Assembly (NCBI GenBank): GCA_934572445.1
Contig: CAKTLD010000002.1
Coordinates: 1 to 51,628, forward strand
Length of the DNA stretch: 51,628 nt
Reading direction: 5' to 3'
Origin: an uncultured Oscillospiraceae bacterium
GTDB lineage: Bacteria > Bacillota > Clostridia > Oscillospirales > Oscillospiraceae
Shown here piece after piece: positions 23,873-31,509 of the stretch. Under the pieces are notes generated by a model. That model was not told where the DNA came from. It saw only the letters and a program-made list of their open reading frames with translations, and searched no databases. Made by a program: the position numbers and the translations under genes. Each line of letters starts with the position of its first letter. Positions within the stretch are counted from its first letter, which is position 1.

Positions 23873-24915
23873 GCGACAAGCCTGCTCAGATCAAATGCGT
23901 GGTATGGGATCTGGACGGTACGGTCTGGGAGGGCGTGCTGAGCGAGGGGGGCGCGGCGCGCCTGCGCGGCGGCGTGCTCGATACGATCCATGAGTTGGAC
24001 CGACGCGGTATCATCCAGTCCATCGCCTCCAAGAACAACCATGGCGCCGCGATGAAGAGGCTGAGGGAATTTGGTATTGAGGATTACTTCCTCTGTCCGC
24101 AGATCTCCTGGGATGCAAAATCCGCATCCGTCCGGACGATCCTCGAAACGCTGAATCTCAAGCCCGAAGCTGTCGCCTTTGTCGACGACAATCCCTTCGA
24201 GCGCGACGAGGTGCGCTTTGCACACCCCAAGGTCCGCACCTATGACGCATCCGAGGCCGCCGTGCTGCCGGAAAAGGCGGAGTTTCAGGTACGCTTCATC
24301 ACAGAGGATTCCGCCAACCGCCGCAAAATGTATCAGGCGGATATCGACCGCCAGACGGCGGAGCACTCTTTCGGCGGCAGCGCCGAGGAGTTCCTCTCTA
24401 CGCTGCACATGCGCATGGATATCTCCCGCGTGACGGAAAAGGATCTGCGCCGCGTCGAGGAACTGACCATCCGCACCCATCAGCTCAACTCTACGGGCTA
24501 CACCTTCTCGTATGAGGAACTGCTGGCGCTGTCGCAGTCGCCGGATCATATCTTCCGCATCTGCGGCCTGCACGATGACTACGGCGACAGCGGAAAGGTC
24601 GGCCTGCTGCTTTTGGAGAATAGGCCCGATGCGCTGCACCTGAAGCTGCTGATCGTTTCCTGCCGCGTGATGACGCGCGGCATCGGCTCGGCGCTGCTGG
24701 CCTATGCCACGCAGATGGCCCACAGCCTCGGCAAGAGGCTGCAAGCGGAGTTTTTGGAGACCGAGCACAACCGTATCATGTATATCACCTATAAGCTCGC
24801 GGGCTTTGAAGAGGTCGAGGAGGACGGCAACCGTCTGCTGCTGGAATATACCGGCGAGGATGCGATCCCGTTCCCGCCCTACCTGACGGTGGATATCGCA
24901 GACGCGGACAACTGA
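23869..24915 (+). CDS. FkbH-like HAD/GNAT protein, probable glyceryl-ACP synthase
   Basis: A 348-aa two-domain enzyme. The HAD phosphatase half has DLDGTVWEGVL (Asp14, Asp16), SKNN and FVDDNPFERDE. The GNAT-like half has THQLNSTG and SCRVMTRGIGSALL with the candidate acyl-carrying Cys265. In polyketide and tetronate pathways, FkbH-type proteins dephosphorylate 1,3-bisphosphoglycerate and load D-glycerate on a carrier protein. No polyketide or tetronate genes are here; the partners are an ACP, an MBOAT and a deacetylase fusion. So the product is inferred to be glyceryl-ACP for surface-polymer modification. It overlaps the ACP gene by 4 nt and ends at a terminator. Confidence 0.9.
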   Translation: MSDKPAQIKCVVWDLDGTVWEGVLSEGGAARLRGGVLDTIHELDRRGIIQSIASKNNHGAAMKRLREFGIEDYFLCPQISWDAKSASVRTILETLNLKPEAVAFVDDNPFERDEVRFAHPKVRTYDASEAAVLPEKAEFQVRFITEDSANRRKMYQADIDRQTAEHSFGGSAEEFLSTLHMRMDISRVTEKDLRRVEELTIRTHQLNSTGYTFSYEELLALSQSPDHIFRICGLHDDYGDSGKVGLLLLENRPDALHLKLLIVSCRVMTRGIGSALLAYATQMAHSLGKRLQAEFLETEHNRIMYITYKLAGFEEVEEDGNRLLLEYTGEDAIPFPPYLTVDIADADN

Positions 24916-24923
24916 AAAGACGC

Positions 24924-24954
24924 AAAAAGCGGAGTCGGACCCGACTCCGCTTTT
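24924..24954. terminator. Bidirectional intrinsic terminator
   Basis: AGCGGAGTCGG and CCGACTCCGCT with a 2-nt spacer, flanked by A5 and T4, between the convergent FkbH-like and HTH/TPR genes. Confidence 0.88.
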
Positions 24955-24967
24955 CCTGTTCCGGCGG

Positions 24968-26005
24968 TCATTCCGCGGTGGACCCGCGCAGGCGTTCGAT
25001 AGCGCGGCGGGGCAGGTCGATGCTTTCGCCCTGCGTGATATGCCAGTCCTCGCGCAGAATGGAGATGACCTTTTCATAGTATGCAATGGCCTGCGCGCGG
25101 TCACCGCGGATCTCGCAGATCTGTGCGATGGCTTCTGCGGGGTCGACGAACTGCGGATGCGGCATGAGCGTCATGGCCTTTTCGTAGTCCGTGATGGCCT
25201 CGTCATAGCGGCAGAGCTTGGCGAGCTCGCTGGCGCGCGAGACCCAGGACTGCCACTTATCACCATAGCGTGCGCACATCGTTTCCCAGTGTGCGAGCGC
25301 CTCGTCCGGCTTGCCCTCTGCCTTGCAGATGATGCCGAGATACAGCTCGTCGTTGAAGCTCTCGCCGAGCCGACGCATTTTTTCCGCATATTCGCGCGCT
25401 TCAGCGCAGCGCCCGTCGGCAGTCAGCAGATCGAGCAGCCACGGGTATGCGCTCTGCTCATCAGGATGATGTGCAATGAAGTCCTTGTAGAAGGTGATGG
25501 TGCGGTAGCGGTTCACCGCGTTCCAGTCGAGATACATGCCGCCCTCCGCGTCAAAAACAGCGTTGTGCGCTTCCTTGCATTGAGGATCAAGCTCCAGCGC
25601 GCGGCGGGCGAGGGGAGAGGCCAGATCGTTATACTCCCTTGCGCGCTTGCAATAGAGCTTGGCGAGCAGAAGCGTTGCACGCGCTTTTTCTCCGGCGTCC
25701 AGGCATTTGTCCTGCAAAAATCGCTCCTCGCTCTCAAATTCCTGCCGTGTGAGAAAGCGCTTGTCCTCCAGCATGTTGTCAATGCGTGCAAAGCGGCTCT
25801 CGTCCGTCAGAGAAAAGAGCGCGTCGATGCTCGTGCCCAGCGTGACGGACAGCGCGGGCAGCAGCTGGATGTCCGGCATCGAGCTGCCCAGTTCCCATTT
25901 ACTTACGGCCTGTGCGCTGACGTGCAGCTCCTGCGCAAGCTGCTCCTGCGTCATGCTCTTGGCAAGCCGCAGCGTTTTGATCTTGCTGCCGATCTCAATA
26001 TTCAT
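24968..26005 (-). CDS. XRE-family HTH regulator with TPR-like C-terminus
   Basis: A 345-aa cytoplasmic protein. The N-terminal helix-turn-helix (about residues 6-60) reads IKTLRLAKSMTQEQLAQEL and HVSAQAVSKWELG, a textbook XRE/Cro type. The remaining ~270 residues are helical with repeated degenerate TPR-like units (for example YDEAITDYEKAMTL, RAQAIAYYEKVI). Such proteins are common ligand- or peptide-responsive regulators in Firmicutes; the target is unknown. Its own predicted promoter is upstream, and it converges on the acylation cluster, so no regulatory link is implied by orientation. Confidence 0.85.
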   Translation of the reverse strand: MNIEIGSKIKTLRLAKSMTQEQLAQELHVSAQAVSKWELGSSMPDIQLLPALSVTLGTSIDALFSLTDESRFARIDNMLEDKRFLTRQEFESEERFLQDKCLDAGEKARATLLLAKLYCKRAREYNDLASPLARRALELDPQCKEAHNAVFDAEGGMYLDWNAVNRYRTITFYKDFIAHHPDEQSAYPWLLDLLTADGRCAEAREYAEKMRRLGESFNDELYLGIICKAEGKPDEALAHWETMCARYGDKWQSWVSRASELAKLCRYDEAITDYEKAMTLMPHPQFVDPAEAIAQICEIRGDRAQAIAYYEKVISILREDWHITQGESIDLPRRAIERLRGSTAE

Positions 26006-26055
26006 GGTATTGTGTTCTCCGTTCCTTCGGTGTTCGGACGTCCCTGATGCCTCTT

Positions 26056-26084
26056 AGTATAGCGCATTGCGCGGTGACGTGCAA
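26056..26084 (-). promoter_or_regulatory. Predicted promoter of the HTH/TPR gene
   Basis: TTGCAC (26079-26084), 17 nt, TATACT (26056-26061) on the minus strand, with a ~45-nt leader. Confidence 0.7.
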
Positions 26085-26150
26085 TGGCGGCGCGGTTTAA
26101 CGCGCCCGCGCAGCGGTTGAGCGCCTTATGGGCAGGCGTATCCTGAAAGT

Positions 26151-26193
26151 AAAAAGCGCCGACGCATGGCCTTAACCATGCGTCGGCGCTTTT
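26151..26193. terminator. Strong bidirectional terminator
   Basis: AAAAGCGCCGACGCATGG and its perfect complement around CCTTAA. On the minus strand it ends the lipoprotein gene with T5. Confidence 0.92.
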
Positions 26194-26232
26194 GGATCAT
26201 GGGGTGCGTTGCTGTTGGTGTGTTTTTCAGTA

Positions 26233-27900
26233 TCAGATACTGCCGCCGCTGCGTCCCGCGGGCATTGCGTCGGGGCGCCGGCCGCCGTCGAAGCTCTCAC
26301 TCTGTGCCTCGGTGGTGGCGGTAGCTTCGGCAAGGCTCGTGCCGCCGCTGAGCAGGGTATAGCTCATGCCGTCTGTCAGGTCGGCGGAGGAGAAAAACAC
26401 ATAGCCTGCGCTGCACGGAGCCTCGCCGCTGTAGAGCACGCTGCCGTCCGCAGCCTGGATCGTGATGGTGCTGCCCTTGGTGATAGAGACGGTGTCGGCA
26501 TCGCCGGTCATTGCGGAGATGTCGGGGGCTTCGCCGCTTGGAAGCTCGGGGCGTTCGCCGCTTGCGCCGTCAGGCAAATCGGGGGGCGCGGTCGTGCCGT
26601 CGGGGGCCTCGCCGCTCGGAAGCTCGGGACGTTCGCCGCTTGCGCCGTCAGACAGCTCGGGCGGCGCGGTCATGCCGTCGGGAGCCTCTCCGCTTGGAAG
26701 CTCGGGACGTTCACCGCTTTGGCTATCGGGCCTTTGTCCGCTGAAGCCGCCGCCCATGCGGCCGGAACCGAAGGTAACGTAGGGCTGTGACGCTTCGAGC
26801 GTCATGCCCATGCCTGCGCTGCCGCCGGCCGCGAGCACCGTGCCGCCGGTGATGCGGATGGTGCCGTCAGCGTCAAGGGGTTGGTTGTCGGCGGTGTTGG
26901 CGGTCCAGACGATCACGGTGCCGCCGCTGATCGTGAGATCGCCGTTGGAATCGATGCCGTCACCGCTCGTGGTGTCCATCACCAGCGTACCGCCGGAAAC
27001 GGTCAATGTGAAAGCGTAGCCGGAAAGGTCACCATTGGCGGAATTCAGGCAGTCGTCACTCGCGTGGATGGCGATATTGCCGGAGAGAATGTTCAGCTCC
27101 GCAGCCTCAAGCCCCTCGTAGCAGTCGGAAACGGTGATGCTGGGGCCATCCGTGCCGTCCGTGCCGACGTTCATCACATAGTCGCAGTGGATGGCATCAT
27201 CCGCGGCAGTAATGGTGATGACGCCGCTCTCCACGTTCAGCAGCTGTTCGGCATTGATGGCATCGTTGACAGAGGCGGTGATGTCCAGTGTCAGGTCGCG
27301 GATTGTCAGGCTGGCTTCGCCATCCTCATCGGTCGTCGCGCCGGACTTGATGCCGTTTTTGCCGAGCGCGGTGATATTCAGCGTGCCGCCGCCGCAGAGC
27401 GTCACAACGGAGCCGTCCTTGCATTTGATGACTGCGTTCTCGGCGTTCTCATTTTCAGGCGAGGTCTCGTCGTTGTTCTCCGGACTGTCGGCAAGTTCAT
27501 TTACCGTGCCGGAGAGGGTGAGGAGCGTCACTTCTGTCGATTTGCCGCAGGTGATGGGTGCTGTGTCGCTGCTTGTGAGCGAAAGGCCGCTGAGCACCAG
27601 TGTCACGCCCTGCGTTCCCTTCTTTATTTTAAGGGAACCGTCTGCGCAGCTGCCGGAGAGCACATAGGTCCCGCTCGCGCTGATGGTGACGGCTGTGCCG
27701 TCGGTCTCCACGCCGTCGCCCGTGCCGCCGCTCACACCGTTGTCGGAGAAGACGAGCGTGATGGCGTTTTCCGCATCATATTCATCGGTATCATCAGCGG
27801 CGATATCGGCGGCGCTGCCGCCTGCTCCGTTTGCGCCGCAGCCTGCGAGCGAAAGCAGCAGGGCTGCGATGCAGAGGAAGGATAAGAAAATGCGTTTCAT
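26233..27900 (-). CDS. Carbohydrate-binding-domain-like lipoprotein with Pro-rich repeats
   Basis: A 555-aa surface lipoprotein with lipobox LAGC (Cys21). Residues ~45-380 are beta-rich with repeated motifs (SGTYVLSGS, DAINAEQLLNVESG, DDAIHC, GDGIDSNGDLTISGG) typical of the DUF4353/Cthe_2159-like carbohydrate-binding family, which adopts a beta-helix fold. A Gly/Pro linker with 2.6 copies of a 26-residue repeat (SGERPELPSGEAPDG...) follows, then a C-terminal beta domain. ATG 27900 is chosen because AGGACGG lies about 8 nt upstream. It is divergent from VTC, DUF4956 and two-component genes, with which this lipoprotein type often clusters. A shared operator-like element lies between them. Confidence 0.85.
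   Translation of the reverse strand: MKRIFLSFLCIAALLLSLAGCGANGAGGSAADIAADDTDEYDAENAITLVFSDNGVSGGTGDGVETDGTAVTISASGTYVLSGSCADGSLKIKKGTQGVTLVLSGLSLTSSDTAPITCGKSTEVTLLTLSGTVNELADSPENNDETSPENENAENAVIKCKDGSVVTLCGGGTLNITALGKNGIKSGATTDEDGEASLTIRDLTLDITASVNDAINAEQLLNVESGVITITAADDAIHCDYVMNVGTDGTDGPSITVSDCYEGLEAAELNILSGNIAIHASDDCLNSANGDLSGYAFTLTVSGGTLVMDTTSGDGIDSNGDLTISGGTVIVWTANTADNQPLDADGTIRITGGTVLAAGGSAGMGMTLEASQPYVTFGSGRMGGGFSGQRPDSQSGERPELPSGEAPDGMTAPPELSDGASGERPELPSGEAPDGTTAPPDLPDGASGERPELPSGEAPDISAMTGDADTVSITKGSTITIQAADGSVLYSGEAPCSAGYVFFSSADLTDGMSYTLLSGGTSLAEATATTEAQSESFDGGRRPDAMPAGRSGGSI
26521..26722 (-). repeat. 78-bp in-frame tandem repeat, 2.6 copies
   Basis: Near-identical units begin at 26521, 26599 and 26677, exactly 78 bp apart, and encode the proline-rich linker of the lipoprotein. 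The period is a multiple of 3, so copy-number change would keep the frame. Confidence 0.9.
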
Positions 27901-27933
27901 TTGAAACACCGTCCTTTCATGTTCTGTGCGGGC

Positions 27934-27967
27934 ATTGTAGCGCGGGAACTTTAAGAGAAGCTAAAGA
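27934..27967 (-). promoter_or_regulatory. Lipoprotein promoter with OmpR-type direct repeats
   Basis: On the minus strand the heptamers TCTTTAG (27961-27967) and TCTTAAA (27950-27956) are 11 bp apart, start to start. A -10 box TACAAT (27934-27939) follows after exactly 10 nt. This layout, with repeats replacing the -35 box, is typical of PhoB/OmpR-class activation. Confidence 0.65.
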
Positions 27968-27991
27968 CAGGGAAAAAAGATTTTTTTACTC

Positions 27992-28025
27992 CCTTTAGCC
28001 TGCCTTTAGGAAAGGGTGCTATGCT
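27992..28025 (+). promoter_or_regulatory. VTC-operon promoter with OmpR-type direct repeats
   Basis: CCTTTAG at 27992-27998 and again at 28003-28009 (11-bp period) are followed after exactly 10 nt by TATGCT (28020-28025). It mirrors the divergent lipoprotein promoter. The likely regulator is the response regulator at 29488 (inference). Confidence 0.65.
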
Positions 28026-28050
28026 CGGCGCAGATTAAGGAGGTGCTGAC

Positions 28051-28782
28051 ATGGCAGAGACCTGTTTCCGTCGGTACGAAAAGAAGTACCTGCTCACGCC
28101 CGCACAGCAGGAATTTATTCTGCACGGTGTGCGCGCTTATATGAAGGAAGACGCCTACGGGCGCTATCCCATCAGCAACATCTATTATGATACCGAGGAT
28201 GATTCCCTCATCCGCACATCGCTTGAAAAGCCATATTATAAGGAAAAGCTGCGTGTGCGCAGTTATGGCACGCCGCGTCCCCAGGACGGTGTGTTCGTCG
28301 AGATCAAGAAAAAGGTCGGCGGCATTGTTTATAAGCGGCGCGTGGAGCTTGCGGCGGGTCTGGCCCCGCGGTATCTCAGCGGAGATCTCGCGCTTTCCCC
28401 GGGCGGACAGATCAGCCGTGAGATCGAGTGGTTCCAGTGCTTTCACCATACGCAGCCGCGCGTGTTCATCGGATATGAGCGCATGGCGCTTGCGGGGATC
28501 GAGCAGCATGAGCTGCGCATGACCTTCGATACCGACCTTCGCTGGCGCGATACGGCGCTGGATCTGCGCGCAGGCGGGGCGGGGGCGCTGCTGCTGCCGC
28601 AAAACCGCATCCTCATGGAGATCAAGATCCCGGACGCCGCGCCGCTGTGGCTCAGCCGACTTCTCGGCGAGGCGGGTGCGTACCCTGTGTCATTTTCCAA
28701 ATACGGCCTGTGCTACCGCGAGCATCTCGCAATCGGGCAGGAACACGTTTATCATGAAAAGGAGGCGCTTTACAGTGCTTGA
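28051..28782 (+). CDS. VTC-domain protein (polyphosphate polymerase-like)
   Basis: A 243-aa protein with the VTC domain fold, known from the yeast vacuolar transporter chaperone that makes polyphosphate from ATP inside a tunnel. Conserved charged elements are visible: YEKKYLL, KLRVRSYG, EIKKKVGGIVYKRR, and EIKIPDAAPLWLS. It lacks a membrane segment; the neighbour DUF4956 protein supplies one. AAGGAGGTG precedes the ATG. In Clostridia such proteins occur beside DUF4956 and CotH- or carbohydrate-binding-type surface proteins. Polyphosphate synthesis is not proven for this bacterial branch. Confidence 0.85.
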   Translation: MAETCFRRYEKKYLLTPAQQEFILHGVRAYMKEDAYGRYPISNIYYDTEDDSLIRTSLEKPYYKEKLRVRSYGTPRPQDGVFVEIKKKVGGIVYKRRVELAAGLAPRYLSGDLALSPGGQISREIEWFQCFHHTQPRVFIGYERMALAGIEQHELRMTFDTDLRWRDTALDLRAGGAGALLLPQNRILMEIKIPDAAPLWLSRLLGEAGAYPVSFSKYGLCYREHLAIGQEHVYHEKEALYSA

Positions 28783-29437
28783 TTCGATCCTTACTTCCTC
28801 TCTTACGCTGGAGAGCTTTCTGCTCTGCACCGCCGTGTCGCTCGCGCTCGGCCTCGGCACCGCGCTGCTCGCACGCTTCCGCAGCCGCACCACGCAGAGC
28901 TTTGCACTGACGCTTGCGGTGCTGCCCGCTATCGTACAGGTGGTTATCATGCTCGTCAACGGGAATCTCGGCGCGGGCGTTGCAGTGGCGGGGACATTCA
29001 GCCTGGTCCGCTTCCGCTCTGCGCAGGGCAGCGCACAGGAGATCGGCGCGATCTTCCTTGCCATGGCGCTGGGCCTTGCTACCGGTATGGGCTATCTTTT
29101 CCTTGCTTTACTCTTCTTCTTCCTCATAGCGCTCTTTATGCTCGCTCTGCGTTCGCTGAATTTCAGCGGCGCAGACGGGCAGGAGCGCGACCTTCGTATC
29201 ACCATTCCTGAGGAACTGGATTACGACGGACTTTTTGACGATATCTTCGCGCGCTACACCAACGCCTTTACGCTTGAGCGCGTGAAGACCAGCGGTATGG
29301 GCACACTCTACGAGCTGCGCTACCGCATCCGTCTGAAGGATGCGCAGGTGCCGAAGGCGTTTCTCGATGAGCTGCGCTGCCGCAACGGAAATCTGAGCAT
29401 CGTGTGCGGCAAGGTCGCGGAACGGGAGACACTTTGA
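28775..29437 (+). CDS. DUF4956 membrane protein
   Basis: A 220-aa protein with about four membrane segments (residues 10-125) and a soluble C-terminal domain (about 130-220). The conserved DUF4956 core includes GTFSLVRFRSAQGSAQEIGAIFLAMA. The start is GTG at 28775, overlapping the VTC gene by 8 nt and preceded by GGAGG at 8 nt, so the two are translated together. The usual partnership with VTC proteins suggests a membrane platform or channel for the VTC product; function is unknown. Confidence 0.88.
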   Translation: MLDSILTSSLTLESFLLCTAVSLALGLGTALLARFRSRTTQSFALTLAVLPAIVQVVIMLVNGNLGAGVAVAGTFSLVRFRSAQGSAQEIGAIFLAMALGLATGMGYLFLALLFFFLIALFMLALRSLNFSGADGQERDLRITIPEELDYDGLFDDIFARYTNAFTLERVKTSGMGTLYELRYRIRLKDAQVPKAFLDELRCRNGNLSIVCGKVAERETL

Positions 29438-29447
29438 AGCTTTCCTC

Positions 29448-29476
29448 TTGCCATTTGCACAGAGTTACGGTATAAC
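29448..29476 (+). promoter_or_regulatory. Predicted promoter of the two-component genes
   Basis: TTGCCA (29448-29453), 17 nt, TATAAC (29471-29476). It lacks the CTTTAG heptamers seen at 27934-28025. Confidence 0.6.
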
Positions 29477-29487
29477 AAAAGCGAGTG

Positions 29488-30168
29488 ATGGACATGAAAC
29501 TGCTGATCGCGGAGGATGAGCGTGATCTCGCCGAGGCGCTCACCGCATTTTTTGAGAAAAATCAGTTTACCGTGGACGCTGTCTACGACGGGCAGGATGC
29601 CTATGACTACGCGTCCTCCGGCGGCTATGAGGCCGTGATCCTCGATGTGATGATGCCGAAAATGGATGGCATTGAGGTGCTGCGCCGTCTGCGGGCGGAC
29701 GGCTTTTCCGCCCCCGTGATGATGCTCACGGCCAAAGCCGAGAAGGACGACCGCGTGGAAGGCTTTGACGCCGGAGCGGACGACTACCTCCCCAAGCCCT
29801 TTGCACCTGACGAACTGTTATCCCGTGTACGGGCGCTGCTGCGCCGTGCGGGGGACTATAAGCCGACGGTGTTGACATTCGGCGATCTGGCGCTTGACTG
29901 CGCGGCAGGCATGCTGAGCTGCGGGCGCGAGATGGTGCGCCTGAGCGGGCGCGAATTTCAGGTGATGGAGCTTTTTCTGCGTTCGCCGCGTATGCTCTTC
30001 ACCGCCGAGCGTATCATGGAGCAGGTCTGGGGCTGGGACAGTGACGCGGAGGTCAGCGTTGTGTGGGTCCACATCTCGAACCTGCGCAAAAAGCTCAAGG
30101 CCATCGGCTCTGCCGTCAGTATCCGTGCGGTGCGCGGCATGGGCTACCTGCTGGAGGACAAAACATGA
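29488..30168 (+). CDS. OmpR/PhoB-family response regulator
   Basis: A 226-aa two-domain regulator. The receiver domain has the acidic pair (EDE, residues 9-11), phosphoacceptor Asp53 in ILDVMMPKMDG, and TAKAEKDDRVEGFDAGADDYLPKPF. The C-terminal winged helix (about 128-226) ends RAVRGMGYLLE. ATG 29488 is used; ATG 29494 is equally possible. It overlaps the kinase start by 4 nt. It probably binds the 11-bp-spaced heptamers between the lipoprotein and VTC operons, which is the spacing expected for this class. Confidence 0.94.
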   Translation: MDMKLLIAEDERDLAEALTAFFEKNQFTVDAVYDGQDAYDYASSGGYEAVILDVMMPKMDGIEVLRRLRADGFSAPVMMLTAKAEKDDRVEGFDAGADDYLPKPFAPDELLSRVRALLRRAGDYKPTVLTFGDLALDCAAGMLSCGREMVRLSGREFQVMELFLRSPRMLFTAERIMEQVWGWDSDAEVSVVWVHISNLRKKLKAIGSAVSIRAVRGMGYLLEDKT

Positions 30169-31445
30169 TCAAACGGCTGCGGCGGCGCTTTATCCGCATC
30201 GCTACGCTCTCCGTGGCGCTCGTGATGCTGCTGCTGACGGTGATCGTCAACACAGCGAACTTTATCTCCACCGATTCTGACCTTACCCAGACGCTCACGC
30301 TGATCTACGAAAACCAGGGTACGATCCCGTTGCGTCCCAAAGAGCCCGTTCCCGAAGGCGATGACGGCAGCACAACCAGCGGACAGCCGGATATTCCTGA
30401 AAAACCATGGGATGAAAAGGGAGGCCCCTTTACATCGGAAACACCATTTTCCACGCGCTTTTTTGTTTTGCGCTATACGGATGGCGGCGTTCTCACACAG
30501 GCAGAACTGACGAGTATTGCCGCCGTCACCGAGGAGGATGTGCCAGCCTACCTTGCAAAGGCGCTTGCCCACGGTGAGGGCTATGGCTATTGTGCGGGCT
30601 ACAAGTTCTATGTGGTCCACACGGGGGAGGACCGCAATATGGCGATCTTCCTCGATGCTTTCCAGCAGCTGCGCGCGGTAAAGAGCGTTGCCTTGTGGTC
30701 GCTGATCGCGGATGCGGCGTGCATCGCGCTGGTGTATCTGCTGGTCGTGCTGCTCTCGCGCCGGGCCATCGACCCCGTGGTGCGCAGTGCCGAGCAGCAG
30801 AAGCAGTTCATCACTGACGCGAGCCACGAACTCAAAACGCCGCTGACCGTTATCACCACCAGCCTCAAGGTGCTGGAGATGGAGGTCGGGCAGCAGAAAT
30901 GGATCGACAAGGCGCTTGCGCAGGTGAAGAAAATGAGCGGGCTCGTCAATTCACTCGTCACGCTTTCGCGCATGGACGAGGAGGAGCCGCCGCTGACGCT
31001 GGGCGACTTTGATCTCAGTGCCGCCGTAGAGGAGACCGCCGAATCCTTCCGTGACAGCGCAGAGGCCGCGGGCCATGCGCTCGCGCTCGACATTGCGCCT
31101 GGGATCGTCTATCACGGTGACGAGGCGGCACTGCGCCAGGTTGTGTCTATCCTGATGGACAATGCGGTCAAGTATGCGGGTGCAGACGGCGGCATTGCCC
31201 TTAGCCTGCGGCGCGAGCACCGTACTGTCGTGCTGCGCAGCAGCAACCCCTGCGAGGCGCTGAGCGCCGAGGAAACGGGGCGGCTTTTCGACCGCTTTTA
31301 CCGTCCCGACAAGTCGCGCACGAGTGCGACGGGCGGCTTCGGCGTTGGACTTTCCATCGCGCGCTCGATCGCCGAGGCGCACGGCGGAACCATCACGGCC
31401 CGCTGCGTGGACGGGCGCATCGAATTTACCGCTACGTTCAAATGA
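30165..31445 (+). CDS. Sensor histidine kinase
   Basis: A 426-aa membrane kinase with two membrane segments (about residues 12-33 and 175-197) flanking a ~140-residue extracytoplasmic sensor domain of unknown ligand, which has a Pro-rich stretch near 55-85. The H-box DASHELKTPLTVI has His221, followed by N-box DNAVKYA, a G1-like FDRFYRPDKSRT and GFGVGLSIARSIAEAHGG. ATG 30165 overlaps the regulator stop (ATGA). The cognate regulator is encoded immediately upstream. A terminator follows. Confidence 0.94.
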   Translation: MIKRLRRRFIRIATLSVALVMLLLTVIVNTANFISTDSDLTQTLTLIYENQGTIPLRPKEPVPEGDDGSTTSGQPDIPEKPWDEKGGPFTSETPFSTRFFVLRYTDGGVLTQAELTSIAAVTEEDVPAYLAKALAHGEGYGYCAGYKFYVVHTGEDRNMAIFLDAFQQLRAVKSVALWSLIADAACIALVYLLVVLLSRRAIDPVVRSAEQQKQFITDASHELKTPLTVITTSLKVLEMEVGQQKWIDKALAQVKKMSGLVNSLVTLSRMDEEEPPLTLGDFDLSAAVEETAESFRDSAEAAGHALALDIAPGIVYHGDEAALRQVVSILMDNAVKYAGADGGIALSLRREHRTVVLRSSNPCEALSAEETGRLFDRFYRPDKSRTSATGGFGVGLSIARSIAEAHGGTITARCVDGRIEFTATFK

Positions 31446-31474
31446 TCGGCAGGTATGTCGTTTAGTATAAAAGG

Positions 31475-31509
31475 AAAAAGGCTTCCCCGCCGCGCAGGGA
31501 GGCCTTTTT
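31475..31509. terminator. Bidirectional terminator
   Basis: GGCTTCCC and GGGAGGCC pair (one T-G) around the loop, flanked by A-rich and T5 ends. It lies between the convergent kinase and ABC ATPase genes and overlaps the ATPase stop codon. Confidence 0.8.

Noticed and set aside
20255..24915. A standard dlt (D-alanylation) operon
   Set aside because: No DltA-type adenylating enzyme is present; the loader is an FkbH-like protein instead.
26521..26722. CRISPR-like repeat array
   Set aside because: The units are contiguous 78-bp coding repeats with no spacers and lie inside a lipoprotein gene.
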